Of a DNA stretch of 64,000 bases, positions 20,298 to 30,095 are shown piece by piece. The translations under genes were made by a program, and so were the position numbers. The first letter of the stretch is position 1. Every line of letters begins with the position of its first letter. The stretch lies in the NCBI RefSeq assembly GCF_000297775.1, contig NZ_JH815514.1:265455-329454 (forward strand), in the 5' to 3' direction. The notes beneath the pieces are model-generated. The model was not told the origin of the DNA. It made no database searches and saw only the letters and a program-made list of their open reading frames with translations. Origin of the DNA: Sutterella wadsworthensis 2_1_59BFAA. Lineage in GTDB: Bacteria > Pseudomonadota > Gammaproteobacteria > Burkholderiales > Burkholderiaceae_F.

Positions 20298-21659
20298 TCA
20301 GCCCTTGATCATCTGCTCGAGCACGTGGATCTCGTGATTGAGCTCGGCGTTGCCCTGGCGTTCCTGAGTGATCTTTCGCACGGCGTGCATGACGGTCGTG
20401 TGGTCTCGGCCGCCGAAGTTGGCGCCGATTTCGGGGAGGCTGTGCTGGGTCAGCTCCTTGGTGAGGTACATGGCAATCTGGCGCGGCCTGGCGATGTTGG
20501 CGGGGCGGCGCTTCGAATGCATTTCCGCGACCTTGATGTTGTAGTAGTCGGCGACGGTCTTCTGGATGCTCTCGATCGTGATCAGGTTGTTGTTGACCGA
20601 GAACTGGTCGCGAAGGACGTGCTTGGCGATGTCGATTGTGATTTCCTTGGCGGCCGACGGTTGGAACTGCTGGTAGGCGATGACCTGCTGAAGGGCGCCC
20701 TCAAGCTCGCGGACGTTGGACTTGAGGCGCTTGGCGATGAACATCGCCACTTCTTCGGGCAGCGCGGCGCCGAGCGCCTTGGCCTTGTTGAGCAGAATGG
20801 CGATGCGCATTTCAAGCTCGGGCGGCTCGATGGCGACGGACAGGCCCTGGGAGAAGCGCGAGATTAGGCGCTGCTCGATGTCCTTGAGGTTGCGGGTGTA
20901 CGTGTCGGCCGTGAGCACGACCTGCTTGTTGTGCGGCACGAGCGCTTCGAAGGCACGGTAGAACTGCGCCTGGGAACCCTTGGCGCCCGAGAAGGACTGG
21001 ACGTCGTCGATGAGAAGCAGGTCGAGGTTGCGGTAGCGCTCGTCGAATATCTGAAGCGCCTTGCGGGAGCTCGAGGAGTCGCGCGTGGCGGTCGTGTACT
21101 CGCTGATGAAGTCCTGGGCGGAGATGCAGCGGACGCGTGCCTTCGGATGAAGGTCGAGATAGCGGTGGCCGATGGCCTGCATCAGATGGGTCTTGCCCAG
21201 ACCGACGCCGCCATAGATGTAGAGCGGGTTGTACTGCATGCCCATCGTAGTGGCGACGTGTTCCGCGGCCGCGACGGCGAGCTGGTTGGCGTTGCCGTTG
21301 ACGTAGTTTTCAAAGGTGAGGCCGGGAAGGAGGCCGGTCTCTTCGCGTCTCCTCTCAATGTCCTCGAGGGACGGTCCCTTGGGCTGAGCAGGAGTCTGCA
21401 CGTCGCCTGCGAGTGCGCCGACGGCCTGCAGGGTGACCTTCACCTGGCCGCCGTAGAGGTGCACGGCCACGTCCTGAATGGTCTTCAGATACGTCGCGCG
21501 GATCGTCTGCACCTTGCTGGCGGGCGCTTCAAGGACCATGTCGCTGCGTTCGCTGTCCCACCGCACCAGCTCAATCGGTTCGAACCAATTGGTGATGATC
21601 ATCGGAGGAAGCTTCATCGCTTTGATCTGCGCGAGACAGTCTTGCCAGAAGTTGTTCAT
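20298..21659 (-). CDS. dnaA: chromosomal replication initiator protein DnaA
   Basis: 453 residues. The start was set at ATG 21659 (MNNFWQDCL), the conserved domain I beginning; the frame is open further upstream through the promoter region but that part is not DnaA-like. Domain II is short (about 82-112). The AAA+ domain has Walker [10 protein letters not shown] at 150-158 and the [11 protein letters not shown] Walker B. Domain IV ends with the [11 protein letters not shown] signature that reads DnaA boxes. Its own promoter overlaps DnaA boxes. The gene is minus-strand, so head-on to a rightward fork from the 13-kb gap. Confidence 0.97.
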   Translation of the reverse strand: MNNFWQDCLAQIKAMKLPPMIITNWFEPIELVRWDSERSDMVLEAPASKVQTIRATYLKTIQDVAVHLYGGQVKVTLQAVGALAGDVQTPAQPKGPSLEDIERRREETGLLPGLTFENYVNGNANQLAVAAAEHVATTMGMQYNPLYIYGGVGLGKTHLMQAIGHRYLDLHPKARVRCISAQDFISEYTTATRDSSSSRKALQIFDERYRNLDLLLIDDVQSFSGAKGSQAQFYRAFEALVPHNKQVVLTADTYTRNLKDIEQRLISRFSQGLSVAIEPPELEMRIAILLNKAKALGAALPEEVAMFIAKRLKSNVRELEGALQQVIAYQQFQPSAAKEITIDIAKHVLRDQFSVNNNLITIESIQKTVADYYNIKVAEMHSKRRPANIARPRQIAMYLTKELTQHSLPEIGANFGGRDHTTVMHAVRKITQERQGNAELNHEIHVLEQMIKG

Positions 21660-21732
21660 GACGGGCCTAGATGTAGATTGAAGGCTTGCCTGGGCGGCCT
21701 GCCGGGCAGGGCGGGGCAAGGAAGACGAATAT

Positions 21733-21802
21733 ATTATTTTAGCCGATTTGTCCGTGGATAACTTTGCTTGAGGATAACTTATCCACAATTCGGTGTGGAT
21801 AA
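21733..21802 (-). promoter_or_regulatory. dnaA promoter region with DnaA boxes
   Basis: Perfect DnaA boxes at 21779-21787 and 21794-21802 and a one-mismatch box at 21753-21761. Reading the minus strand, TTATCC within the last box and AATAAT at 21738-21733 are spaced 17 bases and could be -35 and -10 elements, so DnaA binding would cover the promoter. This is the arrangement expected for DnaA autoregulation; it may also be a second, weaker origin element. The start of dnaA is about 75 bases downstream. Confidence 0.6.
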
Positions 21803-21977
21803 GATTTCCCTTGCCTCTCAACAACTTGGGCTTTCCTGAAAAAGCGTGGAGAAAAGATTTACACAACCCAATGTGGTTTGTCGGCTCCCGACCCCCAGAT
21901 GTTGTGTTTTTCGAGCCTTCGCCTGAGGGGAAGCCTACCGAACTTCATGACAGGACAAGATTTTTTGTGGTTTTCGT

Positions 21978-22226
21978 TTGACAAATCCCCCCTCATTGAG
22001 TTCTAATATCTAACTTTTCGTAACTCGGCAATCTCGATGATTGCGGGGTCGCCGGCGGCACCGCGGGCGGCACCGTACAGAACAAAAGCGCCGGCTTGCG
22101 GAGACTCATTTGGCTAGCCCGTTTCCAGAACGATTGACATGGGACTGTGTGGCTGGCATACCCCTGTTGTTTTTTCCTCGTGCTGCACCGACGTGCGCCG
22201 AGGTTCATGCCTATTGAGGATTAATC
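21978..22226 (+). promoter_or_regulatory. rpmH promoter and long leader
   Basis: TTGACA at 21978-21983 and TCTAAT at 22002-22007 are spaced 18 bases and face rpmH. A second TTGACA at 22134-22139 with weak CATACC after 17 bases could be another promoter. The leader from the first would be about 210 bases and contains GC-rich short repeats near 22045-22075 (GCCGGCGGCACC and GGGCGGCACC). No gene is seen in 21803-22226. GAGGA at 22216 serves as the rpmH ribosome-binding site. Confidence 0.5.
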
Positions 22227-22367
22227 ATGGCTACCAAACGTACCTATCAGCCTTCCAAGGTCAAGCGTGCTCGTACGCACGGCTTCCTGGTTCGCAGCCG
22301 CACGAAGGGCGGTCGTCGCGTTCTCGCTCGCCGTCGCGCTAAGGGCCGTCACACCCTGGCTCTCTAA
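22227..22367 (+). CDS. rpmH: 50S ribosomal protein L34
   Basis: A 46-residue, very basic protein, too short for most ORF filters but unmistakable: TKRTYQPS start, [12 protein letters not shown] middle, [12 protein letters not shown] end. Part of the large ribosomal subunit. It begins the conserved rpmH-rnpA-yidD-yidC-mnmE series, with rnpA 30 bases downstream. Confidence 0.98.
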   Translation: MATKRTYQPSKVKRARTHGFLVRSRTKGGRRVLARRRAKGRHTLAL

Positions 22368-22397
22368 TCGGCTCGTTCACGGCCGGTAACGATCGCC

Positions 22398-22862
22398 GTG
22401 TCCAGCTACACAGCGGCACCCCTTAAGTTTCCCCGTAGTTTGCGCATCATCAAGAGCGCGGACTATGGGGTGCTTGTGCATACGCGGAACGAAAATACCT
22501 TCCGACTCACGTCGAAGTACTTTTCGATCAACGCAATGAAATTCCCTGAGGAGCCGGGCAGGCTTCGCTTCGGCATCACCGTCGGAAAGCGCAACGCCCA
22601 TCGCTCCGTGGACCGTGCACTGGTCAAGAGAACCTTGAGGGAGGCTGCAAGAAAGCAAGCCCCAAATCTTGCGGCGCTTCTCGGCGAGCAAGGCGTGGGG
22701 CTTGACGTTTCTTTAAGGCTCAGGGTTCCCCTGAAGGAGATCCCCGGCATCGATCAGGGCGTCAACGCCCTGAAGCTGTCCCTGAGGACTGATGCGCGGT
22801 CGCTCATGGAGGCGCTCCTGAAGCGTCTTCCGAAGCAGCTTACACAGACCCGGGGCGAGTGA
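22398..22862 (+). CDS. rnpA: ribonuclease P protein component
   Basis: 154 residues, GTG start, basic. RnpA helps the RNase P RNA bind pre-tRNA leaders. The N-terminal FPRSLRIIKSADYGVLV and FGITVGKRNAHRSV stretches match the family. The usual RNR signature (R-N-x-x-K-R) reads R-A-L-V-K-R here, so the conserved Asn is Ala. The stop overlaps the yidD start by 4 bases (GTGA). The identity is secure by position and by the remaining motif. Confidence 0.93.
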   Translation: MSSYTAAPLKFPRSLRIIKSADYGVLVHTRNENTFRLTSKYFSINAMKFPEEPGRLRFGITVGKRNAHRSVDRALVKRTLREAARKQAPNLAALLGEQGVGLDVSLRLRVPLKEIPGIDQGVNALKLSLRTDARSLMEALLKRLPKQLTQTRGE

Positions 22863-23170
22863 CGGTGGTGGCGAAGTTTCTGCGGATGCTGGTCAGGCTC
22901 TATCAGCTGACCCTGTCTCCGTGGGTGGGAAGGAGTTGCCGATTCGTTCCCACGTGTTCAAACTATGCCATTGAGGCACTCGAAAAGTACGGTGCCGTCA
23001 AGGGAACCTATCTGACCATCTACCGTCTGCTGCGCTGTCATCCTCTTGGAGGGCGCGGGCTGGATCCGGTGCCGGCGAAGTTCCGCTGGCGCTGCTGGTG
23101 CAGAGAGTGCAGGCCGGAAGAACAAGAAGACAAGGGATCTACGGATCTTTTCAACATCCAAAAGAAGTAG
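22859..23170 (+). CDS. yidD: membrane protein insertion efficiency factor YidD
   Basis: 103 residues. Family signature present: LVRLYQLTLSP, then CRFVPTCSNYAIEAL, and the CHPLGGRGLDPVP segment. It is a small membrane-associated protein that assists insertion with YidC, encoded 9 bases downstream. GTG at 22859 overlaps rnpA; further GTG codons at 22865 and 22868 are possible starts. The C-terminus has a CWCREC cysteine cluster followed by an acidic tail, a variable part of the family. Confidence 0.93.
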   Translation: MTVVAKFLRMLVRLYQLTLSPWVGRSCRFVPTCSNYAIEALEKYGAVKGTYLTIYRLLRCHPLGGRGLDPVPAKFRWRCWCRECRPEEQEDKGSTDLFNIQKK

Positions 23171-23179
23171 TGGATAAAA

Positions 23180-24865
23180 ATGGGAAAGGACATGCAACGC
23201 GCTCTTTTGTGGGCGATTCTTTTTACCTCCTGCTTCCTGCTGTGGGACAACTATCAGGTCTACAAGGGCGAGAAGTCCTTTTTCCATACGGAGGCCGTTG
23301 AACAGCAGGCCGTTGCCGACGCAGCCTCTAGCGTCCCGACTGGCAAGGACATTGACGCCACGGTTCCGTCCGCTGTCGCCGTCAAGGATCCTGTCGTCGT
23401 TGAAACCGATCGCATGAAGGTCACCTTCGACCGCGAGGGCGCCGTCATCGTCGGCACCGAAATGACGCTGATCCCGCGTCAGGCCGACTGGACCGAAGTG
23501 GGCCTCGCCGGTCTCATCCTCGACCGCAAGCCAGCCGAGAACCTCGGCAACGTCGATCTTCTTGAGATCACGAAGAACCGCACCTACGTCGCCCAGAGCG
23601 GCCTTGTCGGCGGCAACTTCCCGAATCACAAGGATCAGTACAAGCTCGTCAGCCAAAAGCTCAGCATGGGCGACGCCGACAAGCTTGACGTGATCTTTGA
23701 AGCCACCAAGGGCGGCGTGACGGTCAAGAAGACCTACACGTTCAACCGCGGCCACTACGGCATCGACGTTTCGACCGAAGTCGTCAACAACAGCGGCGCC
23801 GCCATTCAGCCGTCCGCCTACTATCAGCTCACCCGCGACGGCGGCAAGCCTGAAGGCGAAAGCTCCATGTACTCCACGTACACGGGTCCCGCCTTCTACT
23901 CCGACGAAGAGAAGTTCCAGAAGCTTGAGTTCGGCGACATCGCCGACAACAGCGCCTCCTTCGAGAAGTTCACCAACAACGGCTGGCTCGCCATGGTCCA
24001 GCACCACTTCGTGAGCGCTTGGGTTCCCGCCAACGGTGAGGAGCGCGAGAACTATGCCCGTGAGGTCTCCAAGAACCTCTACTCCGTCGGCACGCTCGTG
24101 AAGCTCGGCACCATCGAGTCCGGCAAGTCCGTGACCGACAAGGCCGTGCTCTACTCCGGCCCGCAGGATCAGGACCGCCTTGAACAGATCGCTCCGGGCC
24201 TTGAGCTCGTGGTCGACTACGGCTGGCTCACGTTCCTTGCCAAGCCGATCTACTGGCTCCTGTCCTTCCTCTACGGCATCGTCGGCAACTGGGGCTGGGC
24301 CATCGTGCTTCTGACCTGCATCGTGAAGGCGATTCTCTATCCGGTTTCGGCCGCCGGCTATCGTTCGATGGCCCGCATGAAGGAAGTCACGCCGCGTATG
24401 AAGCAGCTGCAGGATCGCTACAAGGACGACAAGCAGCGCCTCAACCAGGCCATGATGGAGCTCTACCGCACGGAAAAGATCAATCCGGTCGGCGGCTGCC
24501 TCCCGATCATGCTGCAGATTCCCGTGTTCCTCGCGCTCTACTGGGTGCTTCAGGGTTCCGTTGAGCTTCGCGGTGCTCCGTGGGTCCTCTGGGTCCATGA
24601 CCTTGCGATGCCTGACCCTTGGTTCGTGCTTCCTGCGATCATGGCCGTGACCATGTTCCTGCAGATCCTGCTCAACCCGAAGCCCACTGATCCGACGCAG
24701 GCCCGCATGATGTACATCATGCCGATCGTCTTCTCGGTGATGTTCTTCGTGTTCGCCTCCGGTCTCGTGCTCTACTGGCTTACGAACAACGTTCTGTCGA
24801 TTCTCCAGCAGTGGTGGATCAACAAGACCATCGCAGCCGAGCGCGCCAAGCGTCTGCAGAGCTAA
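23180..24865 (+). CDS. yidC: membrane protein insertase YidC
   Basis: A 561-residue Oxa1-family insertase with the long gammaproteobacterial/betaproteobacterial form: N-terminal membrane helix (about residues 6-22), large periplasmic domain of about 320 residues, then five core helices beginning near residue 350. Typical core stretches are GNWGWAIVLLT, RMKEVTPRMKQLQDRYKDDKQ and the GCLPIMLQIPVF helix; the tail ends in a lysine/arginine stretch. It inserts and folds inner-membrane proteins, including F0 subunits encoded at 32 kb. A terminator follows. Confidence 0.97.
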   Translation: MGKDMQRALLWAILFTSCFLLWDNYQVYKGEKSFFHTEAVEQQAVADAASSVPTGKDIDATVPSAVAVKDPVVVETDRMKVTFDREGAVIVGTEMTLIPRQADWTEVGLAGLILDRKPAENLGNVDLLEITKNRTYVAQSGLVGGNFPNHKDQYKLVSQKLSMGDADKLDVIFEATKGGVTVKKTYTFNRGHYGIDVSTEVVNNSGAAIQPSAYYQLTRDGGKPEGESSMYSTYTGPAFYSDEEKFQKLEFGDIADNSASFEKFTNNGWLAMVQHHFVSAWVPANGEERENYAREVSKNLYSVGTLVKLGTIESGKSVTDKAVLYSGPQDQDRLEQIAPGLELVVDYGWLTFLAKPIYWLLSFLYGIVGNWGWAIVLLTCIVKAILYPVSAAGYRSMARMKEVTPRMKQLQDRYKDDKQRLNQAMMELYRTEKINPVGGCLPIMLQIPVFLALYWVLQGSVELRGAPWVLWVHDLAMPDPWFVLPAIMAVTMFLQILLNPKPTDPTQARMMYIMPIVFSVMFFVFASGLVLYWLTNNVLSILQQWWINKTIAAERAKRLQS

Positions 24866-24887
24866 AGCACTAGTGCTTCTTTGAAGA

Positions 24888-24931
24888 CAAACAAAAAAGG
24901 GGTGCCCTTAGAAGGCATCCCTTTTTGTTTG
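24888..24931. terminator. bidirectional Rho-independent terminator
   Basis: An inverted repeat CAAACAAAAAAGGGGTGCC...GGCATCCCTTTTTGTTTG around CTTAGAA. It ends yidC on the plus strand and the small membrane protein gene on the minus strand. Confidence 0.88.
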
Positions 24932-24940
24932 AGCGCAGGT

Positions 24941-25252
24941 TCAGCTGCGCTTCCTGAAGAGTCCCGGCAGCAGCAGAAGAGGCCAGAGCCAGAGAGAGGC
25001 GCACCAGAGCAGGCATCTCGCAGGCGAGATCTTCTGGTTTTCCGACTGCCACGTCTTCATGAAGAGCACGACGGCGCCGACGATGCACCAGAGAAGAAAG
25101 CCGCAGTAGATGAGGGCCCGCGTGTTGTAGTCGTCCCCGAGCGCGGCGGCGGTGTAGGCCGCGAGGGGAATGCACAGAATCATGCCGGTGCAGGCGCCGA
25201 TCAGCGTCGGTCCGAAAAAGGGCTTGCGGTTGGGAGGACGTGGCAGGGACAT
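24941..25252 (-). CDS. small hypothetical membrane protein
   Basis: 103 residues with three hydrophobic stretches (about 18-40, 48-66, 81-98) and basic ends (RPPNRKP start, GLFRKRS end). I do not recognise a family. ATG 25252 was chosen because it yields a short basic N-terminus before the first helix; an upstream ATG at 25288 is possible. It lies between convergent yidC and divergent mnmE. A promoter shared with mnmE would lie in 25253-25370. Confidence 0.55.
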   Translation of the reverse strand: MSLPRPPNRKPFFGPTLIGACTGMILCIPLAAYTAAALGDDYNTRALIYCGFLLWCIVGAVVLFMKTWQSENQKISPARCLLWCASLWLWPLLLLPGLFRKRS

Positions 25253-25370
25253 GGGTTCAAAGGGACCTGAATACACAAACCCATCCATCGTATACCAAAG
25301 AGATCGGGGCGGGCATTACAATCTCCACAATCTGCCGATCCTGACGTCGGCAACCCTCGGAAAGAGCTTT

Positions 25371-26741
25371 ATGCACCACAGCGACAAAGATCCCATCATC
25401 GCCGTTGCGACGGCCGCGGGCCGCGGCGGCATCGGCATTCTGCGCCTGTCCTTCGGCAAGGCGCTCGAAGCCCAGATCGTCGGGCGCCTGTTCGGGGAGA
25501 ACTGCACCCTGAAGGCGCGCTACGCCCATCTCCTGCCCTTTCTCGGAACGGACGGCGGGGTGCTTGACCGCGCAATCGTGCTGCTCTTTCCCGCTCCCCA
25601 CAGCTACACGGGCGAGTCCGTCCTCGAAATTCAGGCGCACGGCGGTCCCGTGCTTCTGAGCCTCATCATGCGCACCTGCCTTGAGAAGTGCCGTGATCTC
25701 GGGCTTCGCATGGCCGAGCCCGGCGAATTCACCCGCCGCGCATTCATGAACGGCCGAATGGACCTGACTCAGGCGGAGGCTGTGGCCGATCTGATTGATG
25801 CCGTGAGCGAATCCGCCGTTCAGGCGGCGGGACGCTCTTTGAGCGGCGAGTTCTCCAATGCCGTCCGCGACGTCGACGGCAACATCACGGAGCTTCGCGC
25901 CTTCATCGAGGCCACGCTCGACTTCCCAGAAGAGGACATCGACGTCATCGGTTCGGAAAAGGTCCGCACGCGCCTTGTTCAGGCCGAAACGGGCATCCGC
26001 GCCATTCTGGAGAACGCTCGTCAGGGGCAGGTGCTGCGTGAAGGCGTGACCGTGGCCATCGTGGGCAGTCCCAATGTCGGCAAGTCGAGCCTGCTCAATG
26101 CGCTTGCCCAAGAGGAGGTGGCCATCGTCACCGACATCCCCGGCACGACCCGCGACCGCATCGAGCACTGGGTTTCGCTCAATGGCGTGCCCGTCAAGAT
26201 GGTGGACACGGCAGGCATTCGCACGACGGACGATGTCGTCGAAAGCAAGGGCATCGAACGCACGTTGGTCGAGATCCGCAAGGCGGACGTCGTGTTGCAT
26301 CTCAAGGACGCCTCCGGCCTCATCAGGGACGACACGGAGGTTTTGGACAAGGTTCTGAAGGAGGTCCGCCACGGCGTGCCCCTCATCACCGTGAACAACA
26401 AGGTCGATCTTTGCGAGTCGGCTGCCTCCGGCGGCGAGATCGCCATTTCCGCCAAACAGGGAGTCGGCCTGTCCGAACTCAAGGCCCGTCTTCTCGAGGT
26501 GGTCGGCATGGCGGCGACGACGGACGGCGTCTTCATGGCGCGCGAACGCCATCTGCAGTGCCTGAAGACGGCGGCGGAGCATGTCTCCCGCGCCCTCCTT
26601 CTCATCGACTGCGATCCCATGCCCGAACTGGTGGCGGAAGAGCTTCGCCTCGCGAGCCGCGCGCTTGGAGAGATCCTCGGCGAAACGACGACCGAAGACA
26701 TCCTCGGCATGATTTTTAGTAAGTTCTGTATTGGAAAATAA
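25371..26741 (+). CDS. mnmE: tRNA uridine-5-carboxymethylaminomethyl(34) synthesis GTPase MnmE
   Basis: 456 residues. With MnmG it modifies the wobble uridine of several tRNAs. It has an N-terminal tetrahydrofolate-binding domain starting DPIIAVATA, a helical domain, and an inserted G domain: GSPNVGKSSLLN (P-loop), DIPGTTRD (switch I), DTAGIR (G3), NNKVD (G4). It ends in the family's C-terminal CIGK, whose Cys is essential. The start is ATG 25371 (MHHSDKDP); the frame is open upstream without resemblance. mnmG follows at once. Confidence 0.97.
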   Translation: MHHSDKDPIIAVATAAGRGGIGILRLSFGKALEAQIVGRLFGENCTLKARYAHLLPFLGTDGGVLDRAIVLLFPAPHSYTGESVLEIQAHGGPVLLSLIMRTCLEKCRDLGLRMAEPGEFTRRAFMNGRMDLTQAEAVADLIDAVSESAVQAAGRSLSGEFSNAVRDVDGNITELRAFIEATLDFPEEDIDVIGSEKVRTRLVQAETGIRAILENARQGQVLREGVTVAIVGSPNVGKSSLLNALAQEEVAIVTDIPGTTRDRIEHWVSLNGVPVKMVDTAGIRTTDDVVESKGIERTLVEIRKADVVLHLKDASGLIRDDTEVLDKVLKEVRHGVPLITVNNKVDLCESAASGGEIAISAKQGVGLSELKARLLEVVGMAATTDGVFMARERHLQCLKTAAEHVSRALLLIDCDPMPELVAEELRLASRALGEILGETTTEDILGMIFSKFCIGK

Positions 26742-28682
26742 ATGCTGTACCCCGAAAAATTTGAGGTCATCGTGGTCGGCTGCGGCCATGCAGGCGCGGA
26801 AGCCGCGCTTGCCGCCGCGCGCATGGGCCGCCGCACGCTGCTCGTGACGCACAACGTTGAAACGATCGGCCAACTCTCCTGCAATCCGTCCATCGGCGGC
26901 ATCGGCAAGGGTCATCTCGTCAAGGAACTTGACGCCATGGGCGGCGCCATGGGCGTCGTGACTGACGAGGCCGGCATTCAGTTCCGCATTCTCAACGGCT
27001 CCAAGGGTGCCGCCGTTCAGGCCACCCGCGCCCAGATCGACCGTCAGCTTTACCGCCGCGCCATGCGCGAGCGCATTGAAGGCCAGGAGAACCTCAGCGT
27101 CTTCCAGCAGGCCGTTGATGACCTGATCGTCGAAAACGGCCGCGTTGCGGGCATCGTGACCCAGACGGGCTTCTGTTTCAGCGCGCAGGCTGTCGTGCTT
27201 TGCGCGGGCACCTTCCTCAACGGCATGGTGCACATCGGCCTTGAGCACTATCAGGCGGGCCGCGTCGGCGATCCCGCGAGCGTCCGTCTGGCGGAGCGCC
27301 TCAAGGAGCTCGGAATGCCTCAGGGCCGTCTCAAGACGGGCACGCCCGCCCGAATCGACGGCCGTACGATCGACTTCAGCAAGTGCGAGGAGCAGTGGGG
27401 TGACCTTGATCCCGTGCCGCAGTTTTCGCTGCTCAAGCCCGCTCCGGAACATCCGAGGCAGGTGCCCTGCTGGATCACGCGCACGAACCAGAAAGTTCAT
27501 GACATCATTCTGGCCAACCTCGACCGCTCGCCCATGTACACGGGCGTCATCCACGGCATCGGCCCGCGCTACTGTCCGTCCATCGAGGACAAGGTGAAGC
27601 GCTTCGCCGACAAGGACAGCCATCAGGTGTTCCTTGAGCCCGAAGGTCTGCATGTCAACGAGTGGTATCCGAACGGCATCTCAACGAGCCTGCCCTTCGA
27701 CGTCCAGCTCGACATCGTCCACAACATGCCCGGCCTTGAGCACGCGCATCTGCTGCGTCCGGGCTATGCGATTGAATACGACTTCTACGATCCGCGCGGC
27801 CTCAAGACCAGCATGGAGACGAAGGCCATGCCCGGCCTCTTCTTTGCCGGTCAGATCAACGGCACGACGGGTTACGAAGAGGCCGCCGCACAGGGGCTTC
27901 TCGCCGGTCTCAATGCCGCGCTCTACGCGCGCGGCGAAGGCTCCTGGACGGCCCGCCGCGATCAGGCCTATCTCGGCGTGATGGTCGACGATCTGACGAC
28001 TCGCGGCGTGACGGAGCCCTACCGCATGTTTACTAGCCGCGCCGAATACCGTCTGAGCCTGCGTGAGGACAACGCCGACGTGCGCCTGACGGAGGAAGGG
28101 CGACGTCTCGGCCTCGTCGATGACGAACGCTGGGCCTACTTCTGCCGCAAGCAGGAGAACGTCGCCCGCCTGATGCAGAGCCTGAAGGACACGTGGGTCA
28201 ATCCGAAGCTCTTCACTTCCGAGGAGATGAACCGCGTGCTCGGCACCGACATGGAGCGCGAATACTCGCTTCACGCTCTGGCCACCCGCCCCGGCGTCAC
28301 TCTCAAGGCCGTTGCGGGCATGACGAAGACGGACGGTGCTCCCGTCCTGCCTCTGGAGGACTTCTCGGATGACGAGCTGTTCCAGGCCGAAACGGAAGTA
28401 AAGTATTCAGGCTACATCTCTCGTCAGAAGGCGGAGATCGAGCGCACGCTGGCCAACGAGACGCTGAAGATTCCCGCCGAGCTCGACTACGACAGCGTGC
28501 CGGGGCTCAGCTTCGAGGTTCGACAGAAGCTCAAGTCGATCAGTCCCGAGACGATCGGGCAGGCCTCCCGCATCTCCGGCGTGACGCCGGCTGCGGTCTC
28601 GCTGCTGCTGGTGCATTTGAAGCGCCGCTACTACTATGTGAAGGACAAGGGCACTCAAGCCAAGGAAAAAGGCAATGTTTGA
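26742..28682 (+). CDS. mnmG: tRNA uridine-5-carboxymethylaminomethyl(34) synthesis enzyme MnmG
   Basis: A 646-residue FAD protein, partner of MnmE. N-terminal [11 protein letters not shown] dinucleotide fold, then the [15 protein letters not shown] family signature, the GLKTSMETK and [19 protein letters not shown] stretches, and a C-terminal helical domain that contacts MnmE and tRNA. Its start follows the mnmE stop directly and its stop overlaps rsmG by 8 bases, so the three genes form one coupled unit. Confidence 0.97.
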   Translation: MLYPEKFEVIVVGCGHAGAEAALAAARMGRRTLLVTHNVETIGQLSCNPSIGGIGKGHLVKELDAMGGAMGVVTDEAGIQFRILNGSKGAAVQATRAQIDRQLYRRAMRERIEGQENLSVFQQAVDDLIVENGRVAGIVTQTGFCFSAQAVVLCAGTFLNGMVHIGLEHYQAGRVGDPASVRLAERLKELGMPQGRLKTGTPARIDGRTIDFSKCEEQWGDLDPVPQFSLLKPAPEHPRQVPCWITRTNQKVHDIILANLDRSPMYTGVIHGIGPRYCPSIEDKVKRFADKDSHQVFLEPEGLHVNEWYPNGISTSLPFDVQLDIVHNMPGLEHAHLLRPGYAIEYDFYDPRGLKTSMETKAMPGLFFAGQINGTTGYEEAAAQGLLAGLNAALYARGEGSWTARRDQAYLGVMVDDLTTRGVTEPYRMFTSRAEYRLSLREDNADVRLTEEGRRLGLVDDERWAYFCRKQENVARLMQSLKDTWVNPKLFTSEEMNRVLGTDMEREYSLHALATRPGVTLKAVAGMTKTDGAPVLPLEDFSDDELFQAETEVKYSGYISRQKAEIERTLANETLKIPAELDYDSVPGLSFEVRQKLKSISPETIGQASRISGVTPAAVSLLLVHLKRRYYYVKDKGTQAKEKGNV

Positions 28683-29313
28683 TTTTCAGCCACGCCTGGA
28701 GGAAGGCCTCGCGACGCTTGGTCTTGAGGCCTCCGTCGATCAGGTGGACCAACTCATGCGCTTTGCGGGCCTGCTCCAGAAGTGGAACAAGGTCTACAAC
28801 CTGACCGCCATTCGCCGCGATGACGAGATCCTGACGCATCATCTTCTGGACTCGGCGGCGCTCGTGCCGTTCGTGAAGCGTCTCGGCCCTGATGCGGTGA
28901 ACGTGCTCGACGTCGGCAGCGGAGGCGGCCTACCGTCGATCCCGCTTGCCATTCTCAGGCCTGATCTTCGCGTGACGGCGGTTGATGCCGTCAGCAAGAA
29001 GACGGCCTTTCTCACTCAGGCCGCCATCGAGCTGGGACTCAGGAACTATTCGACCCGCCATGCGCGAATCGAACGTCTTTCGGGCCAGTACGACCTGATC
29101 ACGTCCAGGGCCTTTGCGAATCTTCAGGACTTTGTGGACCTGACGCGCCACCTCATCAAGCCGGACGGTCTCTGGCTGGCCATGAAGGGCGCCGTGCCCG
29201 AGGATGAAATCAGTTGTCTGCCTGCCGACGCATCCGTCGCAGAGGTGCTTCCCATGGAGGTTCCCGGGCTTGGAGAGGCTCGCCATCTGGTGGTGATGAA
29301 GCCCGTCAACTAG
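28675..29313 (+). CDS. rsmG: 16S rRNA (guanine(527)-N7)-methyltransferase RsmG
   Basis: 212 residues, SAM-dependent Rossmann methyltransferase. Motifs visible: [12 protein letters not shown] before the SAM fold, [17 protein letters not shown] (motif I), [13 protein letters not shown] (motif IV). It methylates G527 in the 530 loop of 16S rRNA. It overlaps mnmG by 8 bases. The classic mnmG-rsmG-parA-parB order is broken here only by a MarC-family gene. Confidence 0.96.
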   Translation: MFDFQPRLEEGLATLGLEASVDQVDQLMRFAGLLQKWNKVYNLTAIRRDDEILTHHLLDSAALVPFVKRLGPDAVNVLDVGSGGGLPSIPLAILRPDLRVTAVDAVSKKTAFLTQAAIELGLRNYSTRHARIERLSGQYDLITSRAFANLQDFVDLTRHLIKPDGLWLAMKGAVPEDEISCLPADASVAEVLPMEVPGLGEARHLVVMKPVN

Positions 29314-29330
29314 AGATTTAGGAGACTGTC

Positions 29331-30005
29331 ATGACCAGCGCTTTCGTCAGTGCCTTCGTACTCGCATTCTCGACATTCCTGCCCGTCATCAATCCGTTCA
29401 GCGGAGCAATGTTCTTCTGTACGCTGACAACCAGCCTGTCGGACAGGGATCGTGCGTTCGTTGCCAACAGGATCGCCCTGTACTGCCTGATCATTCTGCT
29501 GGTGTGCCTGACGTGCGGACACCTGATTCTCAGCTTCTTCGGCATTTCCGTCGGCGTGCTTCGAATGGCGGGCGGCTGCGTGCTTTTCGCCGCAGGCTGG
29601 ACTGCCCTGAATGCGCCGACGCAGGAGGAGACGACGGAGGAGCGCCCCGCGCTGTCCCGCGCGAAGCTCAAGTCCATGGCCTTCTACCCCTTTACGCTGC
29701 CGCTCACGACGGGACCCGGTGCGATTGCCGTGTCCGTGGCCGTGAGCACCAGTCTGCCGCGAGACCTCGGGCACATCGCCGGCACGTTTGTGGCGACGGT
29801 TGCAACGGTGGCGGTCATCTGGGTCTGCTATCGTTACAGCGACCGTCTGAACAAGGCGGTCGGCGTGGCGGGCGCAGACGCGCTGGCGCGAATCTTCGCC
29901 TTCATCCTGATCTGTCTGGGCGTCGCCATTTTCTGGCAGGGTTTCTCCGAACTCTGGTTGGAGCTCAGCGCGCAGGCGACAGCCGCCGCAGCTGCGGTCA
30001 AGTGA
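29331..30005 (+). CDS. MarC family inner-membrane protein
   Basis: 224 residues with six predicted membrane helices. The NPF (in VINPFSGAMFF) and the PLTTGPGAIAV segments are the conserved MarC/NAAT half motifs. The family's role is uncertain; some members are annotated as NAAT amino acid transporters, and the marC name does not imply antibiotic resistance. It is placed between rsmG (17 bases upstream) and parA (90 bases downstream). A second family member lies at 50.9 kb. Confidence 0.87.
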   Translation: MTSAFVSAFVLAFSTFLPVINPFSGAMFFCTLTTSLSDRDRAFVANRIALYCLIILLVCLTCGHLILSFFGISVGVLRMAGGCVLFAAGWTALNAPTQEETTEERPALSRAKLKSMAFYPFTLPLTTGPGAIAVSVAVSTSLPRDLGHIAGTFVATVATVAVIWVCYRYSDRLNKAVGVAGADALARIFAFILICLGVAIFWQGFSELWLELSAQATAAAAAVK

Positions 30006-30095
30006 GCATTCTTGCGGATGACGGCCGCGCATTACTATTAGACATTTGAGACAACCGAAGGTCAGCGGACCGCACGACGTTTGGACGACGAACTT

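Noticed and set aside
21660-22226. The dnaA-rpmH gap as the only replication origin
   Set aside because: It has DnaA boxes but only within 50 bases next to the dnaA promoter, and the plus strand is already G-rich through dnaA, dnaN and gyrB, so the skew change lies further left. It remains possible as a secondary element.
25257-27653. An open frame of 798 codons on the minus strand opposite mnmE and mnmG
   Set aside because: Antisense to two conserved genes whose motifs are intact.
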